62,106 bases of DNA, taken from the NCBI GenBank assembly GCA_037444005.1, contig JBBING010000007.1, positions 1 through 62,106 of the forward strand, read 5' to 3'. This DNA comes from DATLZC01 sp037444005 (GTDB lineage Bacteria; Chloroflexota; Dehalococcoidia; DSTF01; JACRBR01). Shown here one piece after another: positions 33,136 to 42,030 of this stretch. Position 1 is the first letter of the stretch, and each line of letters begins with the position of its first letter. Under the pieces are notes generated by a model. The model ran no database searches, had not been told where the DNA came from, and saw only the letters and a program-made list of their open reading frames with translations. The position numbers were made by a program, and so were the translations under genes.

Positions 33136-33164
33136 TTGTCCCTTGGGCGCTCCTCCCGTATACT
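33136..33164 (+). promoter_or_regulatory. dnaN promoter
   Basis: TTGTCC at 33136-33141, 17 nt, TATACT at 33159-33164. The leader of about 25 nt begins with a small inverted repeat, CCTAA-ACGA-TTAGG (33169-33182), which also covers the expected transcription start. Confidence 0.6.
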
Positions 33165-33194
33165 TCCGCCTAAACGATTAGGTGGGTTATCGCT

Positions 33195-34334
33195 ATGAAG
33201 GTGTCGTGTCTGCAGGAGCACCTGGCGCGGGGGCTGGGCATCGTCGGCCGAGCGGTCGCCACGCGCACCACGTTGCCCATCACGTCCAACGTGCTCATCG
33301 CCACCGAAGACGGCAGGCTCAAGCTCGCGGCGACCAACCTCGAGATCGCGCTGAGCTGCTGGATCGGCGCGGAGATCGAGGAGGAGGGCCGTATCACGGT
33401 CCCTGCCCGCCTGCTGACCGACTTCGTGAACGCCCTCGGCGACCCTCAGGCGCGCATCGACCTGAGCCTCGCGCCCCGCTCGAAGCAGCTCCGGGTCGTG
33501 GCCGCCCGAAACCAGGCGACCATCGGCGGCATGGACGCCGACGACTTCCCCCCGATCCCCCAGGTGCAGGACGGTGTGTGCGCCGAGATCGCGTCGGGAC
33601 CGCTCCGGCAGGCCATCGCGCAGGTCGTCTTCGCCGCCGCCACCGACGACACCCGCCCCGTGCTCACCGGCGTCGACACCGTCATGGACGGCGACCGGCT
33701 CACCCTCGCCGCCGCTGACGGCTTTCGCCTCTCGGTCCGCCGGCTCTCGCTGAAGGCCCCCGTCCCCGAGCGCACCGAAGTCATCATCCCCGCGCGGGCG
33801 ATGAACGAACTCCAGCGGCTGCTCGGCGACGAAGACGAAACTGTGGAGCTGCGGCTCAACGCCGCCAAAACGCAGGCGCTCTTCAAGGTGAAGAACGTCG
33901 AGCTCGTGGCGCAGCTCATCCAGGGCACCTTCCCCGACTACGAGCGGCTCATCCCGACCGAGTATGTGAGCCGCGCCGTCGTCGACGTGGCCGACTTCCT
34001 GCGCGAGACGCGCATCGCCTCCATTTTCGCCCGCGACGGCAGCGGCATCGTCCGGATTCAGTTCCAGGCGGGCGAAGAGCTCCAGCCGGGCAAGATGATC
34101 ATCATGGCCCGGGCCGAAGAGATCGGCGACAATACCGGCGAGATCGACGCGCAGGTAGACGGCGAAGGCGCGAAGATCGCCTTCAACGGCCGTTATTTAC
34201 AGGACGTGCTTCAGGTCATCGAAAGCGGGCGGGTCGCCCTGGAGACGCGGAGCCCGTCCGAGGCGGGCGTCCTCCGCCCCGTCGACGACGAGGACTTCGT
34301 CCACGTCGTCATGCCCATGTTCGTCCAGTGGTAG
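33195..34334 (+). CDS. dnaN: DNA polymerase III beta subunit (sliding clamp)
   Basis: A 379-residue clamp. Begins MKVSCLQEHLARGLGIVGRAV; contains TLPITSNVLIATEDGRLKLAATNLEIAL, ADGFRLSVRRL and the C-terminal FNGRYLQDVL and VMPMFVQW that close the peptide-binding pocket. Three DnaN domains of normal length. It is not next to dnaA or recF within the window; the neighbour upstream is the divergent pst operon. Confidence 0.96.
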   Translation: MKVSCLQEHLARGLGIVGRAVATRTTLPITSNVLIATEDGRLKLAATNLEIALSCWIGAEIEEEGRITVPARLLTDFVNALGDPQARIDLSLAPRSKQLRVVAARNQATIGGMDADDFPPIPQVQDGVCAEIASGPLRQAIAQVVFAAATDDTRPVLTGVDTVMDGDRLTLAAADGFRLSVRRLSLKAPVPERTEVIIPARAMNELQRLLGDEDETVELRLNAAKTQALFKVKNVELVAQLIQGTFPDYERLIPTEYVSRAVVDVADFLRETRIASIFARDGSGIVRIQFQAGEELQPGKMIIMARAEEIGDNTGEIDAQVDGEGAKIAFNGRYLQDVLQVIESGRVALETRSPSEAGVLRPVDDEDFVHVVMPMFVQW

Positions 34335-34741
34335 ACCTGACTCTGGCGCTGCGCATCCTCGACGGCGAAACGTACCCGGTCCGCTCCTGACGCCTTGGCG
34401 AGCGCCCCGAGGTCTCCCTCGCACCCGAACCCAGGCGGCGCGCTGTGACCGGCTTGGCCGCTTGCCGGCCAGGCAGGGCTCGAGCCGCTCTGCGTGCAGC
34501 CCGGGGGCGCTGGCATGCCTGGCGCTCGCCGCCGGCTCGTTCTTCCTGGCAAGGCGTCGTCGCCACCCCCGGTCATCATCCCGTCGTCGAACCGCCGCCC
34601 GGCGCCCCCTCAACGATGGCCCTCGGGGCGCTCACGCGGGCGGCGGGGCCCACGCCGCACGAACGCCCGCTCGTTCATCAGCCCGCCAGACATGAACGCG
34701 CTCAACCTCGCCCTTGTCCCCGCGGCGTGTGCCCGGGAGTC
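34335..34741. other. About 400 bp without a convincing gene
   Basis: Between dnaN and the convergent CaiB gene. No frame has a ribosome-binding site plus a family match. One plus frame (near 34500-34560) reads like a membrane helix followed by Arg residues (LACLALAAGSFFLARRRR), the layout of a sortase-type cell-wall anchor end, so it may be a remnant of a lost surface protein. No terminator with a T-tract was found. Confidence 0.45.
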
Positions 34742-35944
34742 CTATGCGTCCGCAAAGGCGATGACGTTGCGCTCGGCGAGCTCGGCCAGGTGTCCCTCGT
34801 CGTAGCCCAAGAGGTCCGTCAGGACCTCACGGGTGTGTTGACCCAGCAGCGGAGGCGAGGTGTGCTCGGCTCGCGCCGCCTCGGGCGTCCGCGACAGTTT
34901 CAGGGGCGTGCCGACCAGCCGGACTTCGCCTCCCCGGACGTGAGGCACTCTCGCCACCATGTTCGTCGCCTCCACCTGCGGATGGCGAAGGGCTTCCGCG
35001 AGGTCGTTCACCGGGGCGCAGGGAACGTCGGCCTCGTGGAGCAGGCGCAGCCATTCGGCTGTCGCCCGCGCTCGGAACGCTTCCTGCAACTCGCGATCGA
35101 GCGCCTCGCGGTTCAGCGCCAGTTTGTCCATCTTGTCGAACCGCGGGTCCGTCACCAGCTCCGGGCGCTCGATGACGCAGCACAAGGCGTCGAACCGAAA
35201 CGGCGCGGCGATGGCGATCCAGCCATCGGCGGTCTCGTAGATGCCGTACGGCAGCGCGACGACGTGGCTGGAGCCGATGTTCCGCTGCACATGGCCGGTG
35301 ACCGTGTAGAGCGCGACTTCGTACGCCATCTGGTACAGCGTTGCGGCGAATAGCGACGTCTCGACCCGCTGGCCGACGCCGGTGCGTTCGCGCTCCCAGA
35401 GCGCCGCCAGCGTGCCAGCCACGGCGATGAACGCCGCCCCCTGGTCGGCCACCGGAACGGCATTCCGGACCGGACGCTCTCCGGGATTTCCGCCGATGGA
35501 CACGGCGCCCGTCATCGCCTGGACGGTCAGGTCGTACGCCGGGAGGTCACGGCAGGGCCCCGCGTCGCCGAAGCCGGTGATGGACGTGCAGATGATCCGG
35601 GGATTGATGGCCGAGAGGGTTTGGTGGTCGATGCCCAGCCGTGCAGGCACCCCCGGGCGCGCGTTGTCGATGACCACGTCGGAGACCCTGACGAGGTCGT
35701 AGAGCACATCGCGACCCTCCGGCCGGCGGACGTCAAGGGCCACGCTCTTCTTGTTGCGGTTGACGCTCAGGAAGTAGAAATGCATGCCCTGGTACGCCAT
35801 CGGACTCGCGATCTCGTGTCGGGACCCCGGCGGCTCGATCTTGATGACCTCGGCGCCGAGATCCGCGAGGAGCATCGTCGCAAAGGGCCCGGCGAGCGCC
35901 TGCGTGAAGTCGAGCACCCGCACGTCGCGGAGCGCGCGCTCCAT
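34742..35944 (-). CDS. Class III (CaiB/BaiF) CoA-transferase 1
   Basis: A 400-residue family III CoA-transferase moving CoA between carboxylic acids by a mixed-anhydride mechanism. RVLDFTQALAGPFATMLLADLGAEVIKIEPP is the family opening. The catalytic Asp is present (Asp167 in PVADQGAAF). Last gene of the eight-gene minus-strand operon, 1 nt after the amidohydrolase stop. It probably activates the pathway substrate or recycles CoA. Confidence 0.88.
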   Translation of the reverse strand: MERALRDVRVLDFTQALAGPFATMLLADLGAEVIKIEPPGSRHEIASPMAYQGMHFYFLSVNRNKKSVALDVRRPEGRDVLYDLVRVSDVVIDNARPGVPARLGIDHQTLSAINPRIICTSITGFGDAGPCRDLPAYDLTVQAMTGAVSIGGNPGERPVRNAVPVADQGAAFIAVAGTLAALWERERTGVGQRVETSLFAATLYQMAYEVALYTVTGHVQRNIGSSHVVALPYGIYETADGWIAIAAPFRFDALCCVIERPELVTDPRFDKMDKLALNREALDRELQEAFRARATAEWLRLLHEADVPCAPVNDLAEALRHPQVEATNMVARVPHVRGGEVRLVGTPLKLSRTPEAARAEHTSPPLLGQHTREVLTDLLGYDEGHLAELAERNVIAFADA

Positions 35945-35945
35945 C

Positions 35946-36752
35946 TCACGAACCTCCTGACACGCCCACCCCGAGGATGCGCTGGGCGTTCTTGTACAAA
36001 ACCTTCTCGATCACTTCGGGTTTGTAGCCCTCGCGTTCGAAGTCGCTCAACCAGCGCTCCAGTGGCACGAAGGGGTGGTCCGACCCGAACATGACGCGGT
36101 CCTGCAAACGTCCGTTGATCTCACGCTTCAGGGCCTCCGGGAAGTACTTCGGAGACCATCCGGACAGGTCAATAAAGACGTTGGACTTGTGAACGACGAT
36201 GGCGATCATCTCGTCCTGCCAGGGCCAGGCGGGATGCGCGCCGATGATGGTGAGCTCGGGGAAATCGGCGGCGACGTCGTCCAGGTACGGGATGGGTCTC
36301 GTGTACTTGAGATGGACGCCCGCCCCGCCGGGGCGCCCCGCGCCGTACCCCGTCGTGCCCATGTGGAACAGGACCGGCGCTTTCAACGAAGAGAGCGTCT
36401 CCCACAGCGGATAGAACCTGCGATCGTTCGGGTAGAACGCCTGCGCCGCCTGTTGAAACTTCAGGCCGATGAGGCCCAGCTCCTTGATGGCGCGCTCCGC
36501 CTCGCGCACGGCGGCCTGTCCGCGCCAGGGATCGATACAGCCCCAGCCGGCGACGAATACGTCGTGGTATTGCTTCACGTAGGACGCGACCGTCTCGTTG
36601 AGGAGCGGCGCGCGGCCTGTGCGCGACTCTTCGTCCCAGGCGATGGGCATCGCCAGCACATCGTTGCGCCGGTAGGTCGCGACGATGTCCTCGATGTTCG
36701 CCATCATGTCGGGCCCGATCCCAAGGTGAACGTGGACGTCGATTGCTTTCAT
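35946..36752 (-). CDS. Amidohydrolase_2-family hydrolase/decarboxylase
   Basis: A 268-residue TIM-barrel metal enzyme of the ACMSD-like amidohydrolase family. DVHVHLG (HxH metal site) at the N-terminus, FHMGTTGYG, IGAHPAWPWQDE and MFGSDHPF (catalytic Asp) follow. Members are hydrolases or decarboxylases/hydratases of keto and aromatic acids. ATG overlaps the EtfB stop by 4 nt. In this operon a role on a carbonyl or ring-opened acid is likely. Confidence 0.8.
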   Translation of the reverse strand: MKAIDVHVHLGIGPDMMANIEDIVATYRRNDVLAMPIAWDEESRTGRAPLLNETVASYVKQYHDVFVAGWGCIDPWRGQAAVREAERAIKELGLIGLKFQQAAQAFYPNDRRFYPLWETLSSLKAPVLFHMGTTGYGAGRPGGAGVHLKYTRPIPYLDDVAADFPELTIIGAHPAWPWQDEMIAIVVHKSNVFIDLSGWSPKYFPEALKREINGRLQDRVMFGSDHPFVPLERWLSDFEREGYKPEVIEKVLYKNAQRILGVGVSGGS

Positions 36753-37600
36753 CTATCGGTCCCTTCTCCTCGTGTGATGACACCAACTTCTTCCAGCGCG
36801 CGTAACGCCGCGGCGACCGCCTCCGCGCCAGCGCGAGGCGTGGCGGCGGAGCCCATCGGCCCCGCGAGCGCGAGCGCTGCGCGCACTTCGGGTGAGGGAT
36901 GCGCCGCTCGCGTCGGAACCGGGCACGTCGGCTTCGGGAGCGTCACACGGTCCACGCGGATGCGCGGCCGCAGGGCTGCGCGTGCGTCGAGCGCGACGTC
37001 GGCGGGCGCAAGCGTCTGTATCGGCGCTCGGTCGGCGCGCAGGCGAGCTGCGAGCGTGGGATATGGAACCGCGACGCCGCTGGCCGCTACGGCGAGCGCT
37101 GCGGGTAACGGCACGGCCAGAACTTCGCGGAGGCCGTTCTCCGACCAGCGGGTCACGATGAGTTCGTTCTTCTCGATCCGCGCGGCGACGGCGCCGTCGA
37201 CGCACGGCCAGCCCAGAAGCTCCGCGACGTACCCGGGGACCGCTCCCGTTCCCGCGTCCGCCGCGCATCCGCCGAACACGATCAGCTCGGCGGACCGCGC
37301 GCTCGCCACCGCCGCGAGGACCCGCGCCGTGAGGGCGACATCGGCGTCGGCGAGCGCGTCGTCCCACACGCAGACCGCCTCTGCGGCGCCCAGGGCCAGG
37401 GCGCGGCGCAACGCGGGCTCGGCGCGGGCGGGCTCCTGCACGGCCACCGCGACGGTGGAGCCCGGGGCGAGGGCGGCCGCGATGTGGGCGGCGACATCGC
37501 CCTCGGGGTCGGCGACGAACGGGCCCGAGGGAACACACCAGGCCGTCTCCGAGAAGCGGTCCTCGTCCAATACCGAGCGCACAGCCACCAGCGCTCTCAT
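36749..37600 (-). CDS. etfB: Electron transfer flavoprotein beta subunit
   Basis: A 283-residue EtfB. Starts MRALVAVRSVLDEDRFSETAW, contains AVCVWDDALADADVALTARVLAAV, ELIVFGGCAADAGTGAVPGYVAELLGWP and GLREVLAVPLPAALAV, matching the ETF beta fold with AMP-binding region. ATG 37600 overlaps etfA by 4 nt and has GGAGAGGGG upstream. Sequence is more divergent than housekeeping EtfB, consistent with a pathway-dedicated ETF accepting electrons from the acyl-CoA dehydrogenase or OYE enzymes. Confidence 0.85.
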   Translation of the reverse strand: MRALVAVRSVLDEDRFSETAWCVPSGPFVADPEGDVAAHIAAALAPGSTVAVAVQEPARAEPALRRALALGAAEAVCVWDDALADADVALTARVLAAVASARSAELIVFGGCAADAGTGAVPGYVAELLGWPCVDGAVAARIEKNELIVTRWSENGLREVLAVPLPAALAVAASGVAVPYPTLAARLRADRAPIQTLAPADVALDARAALRPRIRVDRVTLPKPTCPVPTRAAHPSPEVRAALALAGPMGSAATPRAGAEAVAAALRALEEVGVITRGEGTDR

Positions 37601-38601
37601 GCCGGCCCCTCTCCTCTCGAAGCGGCAGCAGCGGCTTGGCCCGCCGCCCGGACGGCGCTGGTCAGGGCTGGGAGCACGTCCCGCACGTCTCCGACGATAG
37701 GCACGTGGGCGATCTTCATGATCGGCGCGGCGGGGTCGGTATTGATGGCGATGATCGTGCGAGCGCGGCGCACGCCGGCCAGGTGCTGCGGCGCTCCCGA
37801 GATGCCACACGCGACGTACACCAGCGGCGCGATGATGGCTCCCGACTGCCCTACCTGCCGGTCGGCCGGCAGCCAGCCCCGGTCCACCACGGGGCGGGTC
37901 CCCGCGATGGTCCCGCCCAGCGCGTCGGCGAGATCCTCCAGCAGGGCGACGGCGCGCGCGTCGCCGAGGCCCAGGCCGCCGGCGACGACCACACGGGCGT
38001 GCGCCAGGGGCCGCTCGCGGACGGCGAGCCGCTCCGTGCGAAGGGTCCTGCGGCGGTCCGGCGCGGCGTTCGCCGCCAGCGTCTCGATGACCCCCACCAC
38101 CTCGTCGGCTTCGTCCGCGGGATCGGAACCGAGGGCCTGCGTGAGGATGGACGCGATGACAGGGCCAGCGGCAGAGAGCGTGGCCGAAGCCATCCCGCCG
38201 TACACGGGCCTCCGGAAGGTCCATCGGTCCGGCGGCTCAGCGGCGATCGACGAGCAGCCGGGGACCACGGCGGCGTCGAGACAGGCGGCGAGGGGGCCCA
38301 TCAACTCGCGCGCCTCCTGCTGCACGAGCACGAGGTGGGGCCGTCGCTCGCGGGCGAGCCGCGTAAGCGTGGCGATCTGGGCGTCGAGGCTCGACGGAGG
38401 CGTGGCGAGGACCCGGTCGGCCGCGCAGGCGAGGCTCGGTGCGGCGCGCTCACCCCCGATGGCCAGGGCGACGCTCACACCTCCGGCGGCTCGGGCGAGT
38501 CGTCTCGCCTCGCGCGCGAGGGCCACGGCCGCCGGATCGAGCGGATCCTCGGCCCGGATGACCGCCCAGACGTCCCGTTCCGCCGACCCGCCCGTCGTCA
38601 T
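37597..38601 (-). CDS. etfA: Electron transfer flavoprotein alpha subunit
   Basis: A 334-residue EtfA. The FAD-binding C-terminal domain has ARVVVAGGLGLG, RPVVDRGWLPADRQVGQSG, YVACGISGAPQHLAGVRRARTIIAIN and DPAAPIMKIAHVPIVGD. N-terminal domain shorter and less conserved. Overlaps the CoA-transferase gene upstream and etfB downstream by 4 nt each. Passes electrons toward the quinone pool; the ETF:quinone oxidoreductase is not in the window. Confidence 0.92.
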   Translation of the reverse strand: MTTGGSAERDVWAVIRAEDPLDPAAVALAREARRLARAAGGVSVALAIGGERAAPSLACAADRVLATPPSSLDAQIATLTRLARERRPHLVLVQQEARELMGPLAACLDAAVVPGCSSIAAEPPDRWTFRRPVYGGMASATLSAAGPVIASILTQALGSDPADEADEVVGVIETLAANAAPDRRRTLRTERLAVRERPLAHARVVVAGGLGLGDARAVALLEDLADALGGTIAGTRPVVDRGWLPADRQVGQSGAIIAPLVYVACGISGAPQHLAGVRRARTIIAINTDPAAPIMKIAHVPIVGDVRDVLPALTSAVRAAGQAAAAASRGEGPA

Positions 38602-39935
38602 GGCCAGAACAGCCGCCGCGCGGCCGCCTCCAGTTCGTCGCGAAACTTCGGGTGAGCGATGGCGATGAGCGCCTTCGCGCGCTCCCGAAGGCTCTTCCCC
38701 TGCAGGCTCGCGACGCCGTACTCCGTCACCACGAAGTCGACGTAGTTCCTGGGGATGGTGGGGACGGCGCCCTCGGGGAACTGGGGCACAATGCGGGACA
38801 CCTGCCCCTGTTGCGCCGTCGACGGGATGGCGTGAATGGAGCGGCCGCCCTCCGAATAGTTGGCGCCGACGACGAAGTCCAGACTTCCCCCGGTTCCGCT
38901 GTACGGCGTCGCGCCGAGCGTGTCGACCGCCACCTGACCCGTGAGGTCGATGGCGAGCGCGCTGTTGATGGCTACGAAGCGGTCGTGCGCCGCGATGCGG
39001 GGGACATGCGTCACGTACCCGATGTCGTACAACTCGACCGCGGGGTTGCCGTCGATCCAGGCGGCCGCGGCCTTCTGTTCCTCGGTCCCGGGCCAGAGGA
39101 TGAAGCAGGTGGCGACCATCGTGCCCGGGTGCACCGTCTTGCGCGCTCCCGTGATCACCCCCTCCTGAGCGAGCTGCACCATCTCGTGGAGGAGCAGCTC
39201 GCTGTGCACCCCGAGGTCGCGCTTGGCCTTTAGAAAGTGGAGTACGGCCTGCGACGCCACGCCCACGCCGACCTGGATACAGTCGCCGTCCTCCACCAGC
39301 TCCGCCACCAGCGCGCCGATCACGCTCGCCGCCTCAGCCTCGTCGGGAGGCACGGGCGCCATTTGCCCGGTGAGAGGCCATGGCTGTCCCTCCACGAGGC
39401 GGTCGATTTGTGAGACGTGGATGCGGTTGTCGCCGCCGGTGCGAATGAACGTCGGGTCGACTTCCGCGAGGACGGTGCGCGCATGGCGAGCCGCTGTGGG
39501 CGAATACCAGACAGTATGGCCGAAGCTGCACCAGCCTTCGTCGTCGGGAGGCGAAACTTTGACCATAAAGACGTCGGGGCGCGTGTACGCTCCCCAGCGG
39601 TCGCACCACTCCTGACGCCGCGACGTGCCGTAGCTCCACGGAACGTAGTCCAGCCATCTGCCCGCCACCGCGCCCCGCTCGAACGGCCCGATATAGATGG
39701 ACCGCGGGGCGAACGCCTCGCTGGGGGCCTGCAACCACGGATACGGATTGTTTGCGACGGCATGGAGCACCCGGACGTCGCGAAGCTCGGAGGCTCGGCG
39801 CCCCAGAGCCTGCCCGAGCGCGATGGGCTCGCCCCCGGAGCCGAGAGCGAACACCACGAGGTCGCCCGACCGCACCAGTTCCACCGCCTCATCGGGAGTC
39901 GCTAGCTTGTCCCGGTATCGCTCCTGCCAGGTCAT
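38598..39935 (-). CDS. Acetyl-CoA hydrolase/4-hydroxybutyrate CoA-transferase-family protein
   Basis: A 445-residue family I-like CoA-transferase. The probable catalytic Glu is in LGVHSELLLHEMV; the C-terminal half has TGGSLDFVVGANYSEGGRSIHAIPS and YVDFVVTEYGVASLQGKSLRERAKALIAIAHP, the typical CoA-binding end. ATG 39935 has GGAGGC upstream. Reaction direction and acids are unknown; it may free CoA from a product or activate a substrate with acetyl-CoA. Overlaps its neighbours by 4 nt on both sides. Confidence 0.85.
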   Translation of the reverse strand: MTWQERYRDKLATPDEAVELVRSGDLVVFALGSGGEPIALGQALGRRASELRDVRVLHAVANNPYPWLQAPSEAFAPRSIYIGPFERGAVAGRWLDYVPWSYGTSRRQEWCDRWGAYTRPDVFMVKVSPPDDEGWCSFGHTVWYSPTAARHARTVLAEVDPTFIRTGGDNRIHVSQIDRLVEGQPWPLTGQMAPVPPDEAEAASVIGALVAELVEDGDCIQVGVGVASQAVLHFLKAKRDLGVHSELLLHEMVQLAQEGVITGARKTVHPGTMVATCFILWPGTEEQKAAAAWIDGNPAVELYDIGYVTHVPRIAAHDRFVAINSALAIDLTGQVAVDTLGATPYSGTGGSLDFVVGANYSEGGRSIHAIPSTAQQGQVSRIVPQFPEGAVPTIPRNYVDFVVTEYGVASLQGKSLRERAKALIAIAHPKFRDELEAAARRLFWP

Positions 39936-40984
39936 GTCAGCGCCTCCAAAAACCGCCGCCGAATCTCGCGGGGGAAGTTCACCATGCGAAATTCTGAGAT
40001 GACAGCTTTGCCGAACAGCTCGATGGCGCCCCTGAGCCATTCGGCCGTTAGGCCCGGCAACGCCATGTGGCAAATGAGGTAGTTGATCCCCAACTCGTCG
40101 CGGTAGCGCCGGATGCGCTCGATGCAGGTGTCCACGTCGCCGACGATAGCCCAGTCCTCGATGGCTCCTTCTACGGCCTCCTCAACGGAACGGCCGCCGG
40201 GCGCGGGGTTCCGCTCGTAGTGCGCGCGCAGGGCGAGCGCGGCGCGCGACGCCGCCTCCTCCCGGGTGCGGGCGACGACAACGTGACGGCACAGCGCGAC
40301 GATGTCCGACGGTCGCGGGCGACGCCGGGCGCGGTACGCGGCGACAATGGGCTGCAGCGCCGAGAGGGAGAGATCCGCGGGTAGCAGCAGGCCTGCGTCG
40401 GCGTCCGCCGCGAGGCCAGCAAGGTCGCGACCCTCCGCGAGCGCCCAGAGGGGAATCGTCGGCTGGGCGGGCTTCGGCGTGAACGAGACCTCGCGCTGTC
40501 CGTGTGTGAATTCGTTCTGCGGGAGGCGGGCTGGAACCCGGAAGCGTTCGCCCTCGAACGAGAAGGGCTGCGGCGCCCACGCGCGCTGCAGGATCTCCAG
40601 GCTCTCGCGGAAGCGGATCTCGCGGTCAGCGGGCGCCACGCCGTAGCCAGACCACGCATCGTCGTCGGGCCAGCGGGCGGCCAGGATCAGCCGGCCCGCG
40701 CTGAGGTTGTCGAGCGTTGCGGCGTCCTCCGCGATGTACGCGGGGTGGGTGAGCCCAACGTCGCACAGCACGCCGATCCGCACCCCGATCGTCCGGACGG
40801 CGACGGCGCCCGCGAGAGGGAAGGACGCGCCGCACGCACCGTACCCGGAGAAATGGCGCTCCGACACCCAGACGGAATCGAACGCGCACGCCTCGGCCTG
40901 AGCGGCGTCGTCGAGCGCGCGCAGGAACGCGTCGCGGCCGCCGTCGGCGGTGGCCGGAACGTAAGGACCCAAGCTGAACTTCAT
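39932..40984 (-). CDS. Luciferase-like (LLM) flavin-dependent oxidoreductase 2
   Basis: A 350-residue TIM-barrel enzyme of the bacterial luciferase/F420-dependent family. MKFSLGPYVPATADGG start; SVWVSERHFSGYG, VGLTHPAYIAEDAATLDNLSAGRLILAARW, REIRFRESLEILQRAW and PIPLWALAEG-type segments mark the cofactor face. FMN or F420 cannot be told apart by eye. ATG 40984 overlaps the preceding LLM stop. Likely a monooxygenase or dehydrogenase acting on the pathway substrate. Confidence 0.82.
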   Translation of the reverse strand: MKFSLGPYVPATADGGRDAFLRALDDAAQAEACAFDSVWVSERHFSGYGACGASFPLAGAVAVRTIGVRIGVLCDVGLTHPAYIAEDAATLDNLSAGRLILAARWPDDDAWSGYGVAPADREIRFRESLEILQRAWAPQPFSFEGERFRVPARLPQNEFTHGQREVSFTPKPAQPTIPLWALAEGRDLAGLAADADAGLLLPADLSLSALQPIVAAYRARRRPRPSDIVALCRHVVVARTREEAASRAALALRAHYERNPAPGGRSVEEAVEGAIEDWAIVGDVDTCIERIRRYRDELGINYLICHMALPGLTAEWLRGAIELFGKAVISEFRMVNFPREIRRRFLEALT

Positions 40985-42030
40985 GCGTCGCCTCCGTTGT
41001 GGCGCAGCGCGGGAAGCACTTCGCGCGCGATGAGCTCGAGGCAGCGCCGCATCTCCCGGCGTGGCGCTCCGTCGAACCGCACGCGAAGCATGAGGTGCGG
41101 GGTCACTCCGGGCGGGCACCGGTCGAGGCGCTCCTGCAACCGGCGCACGGCGGTATCCGGCGTCCCGGCGATGACCGCGTTCACCGCGTTCGCCGAGATG
41201 GCGTCCAGAAGCTGCGGTTGGTCGAAGAACACCTGCTTCCCCGTGGCGGGATGGGTGAAGAACCCCCACCCTCCGATCTGGTCGTAGTAGAGATACCGGG
41301 CGATGGGGAGGAGATACCGTTTCGCCTCCTCCTCGTCGTCCTGCACCCACACGTCGCCGCCGATGGTCATCTTCACACCGGTCAGGTCGACGTTGGCCTT
41401 CCGCGCTTCGTCTGTGTACGCGGGCCACAGGTCGGGTGACGCGCCCATCAGGTGCAGGCCACGCCGGCCGGCCCGGCGGACGACCGCCTCCGCCCACCCG
41501 CCCATCCAGATGGGGATGGGGCGCTGGATGGGCTTGGGCGACACGCGGACGTCCTCGTACCGGTAGAAACGGCCGTGATACGAGAACCGCTCCTCGGTCC
41601 ATGCCAGGCGCAGGATGTCGAGCATCTCCTCCATGCGGGCGCCGCGCTCCGATCGGGGGATACCGACGGTGTCGTACTCGATGTCGCGGTACCCCACGCT
41701 GACCCCGAGGTCGAGCCGGCCGCCGGAAAGCACGTCCACCACCGCGGCCGCTTCGGCGACGCGCAGGGGGTCGTGCTGAGGCAACAAGAGCGCGCTCGTG
41801 CCGATACGGATGCGCTCGGTCGCCGCCGCGAGTGCGCCCGCGACCGCCAGCAGCGAGGGGACGTATCCGTCGTACCAGACGTGATGCTCCGTGAGCCACA
41901 GCGTGTCGAATCCCAGCTCCTCGGCCCAGCGAACCTCCTCGAGGAGCTCACGGTAGAGCGCCACGTGATGTTGGGGATGGAACAGGTACGCCTGCATGCC
42001 CCACAGGCCAAGGCCGCATTCGACGCTCAC
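40981..42030 (-). CDS. Luciferase-like (LLM) flavin-dependent oxidoreductase 1
   Basis: A 349-residue LLM enzyme. GFDTLWLTEHHVWYDGYVPS, IRIGTSALLLPQHDPLRVAEAAAVVDVLSGGRLDLGVSVGY and RMEEMLDILRLAWTEERFSYHGRFY are family hallmarks. GTG 42030 overlaps the OYE stop as GTGA. Similar in type to, but clearly distinct from, the next gene's product; both belong to the group greatly expanded in SAR202-like Chloroflexi. Confidence 0.85.
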   Translation of the reverse strand: MSVECGLGLWGMQAYLFHPQHHVALYRELLEEVRWAEELGFDTLWLTEHHVWYDGYVPSLLAVAGALAAATERIRIGTSALLLPQHDPLRVAEAAAVVDVLSGGRLDLGVSVGYRDIEYDTVGIPRSERGARMEEMLDILRLAWTEERFSYHGRFYRYEDVRVSPKPIQRPIPIWMGGWAEAVVRRAGRRGLHLMGASPDLWPAYTDEARKANVDLTGVKMTIGGDVWVQDDEEEAKRYLLPIARYLYYDQIGGWGFFTHPATGKQVFFDQPQLLDAISANAVNAVIAGTPDTAVRRLQERLDRCPPGVTPHLMLRVRFDGAPRREMRRCLELIAREVLPALRHNGGDA

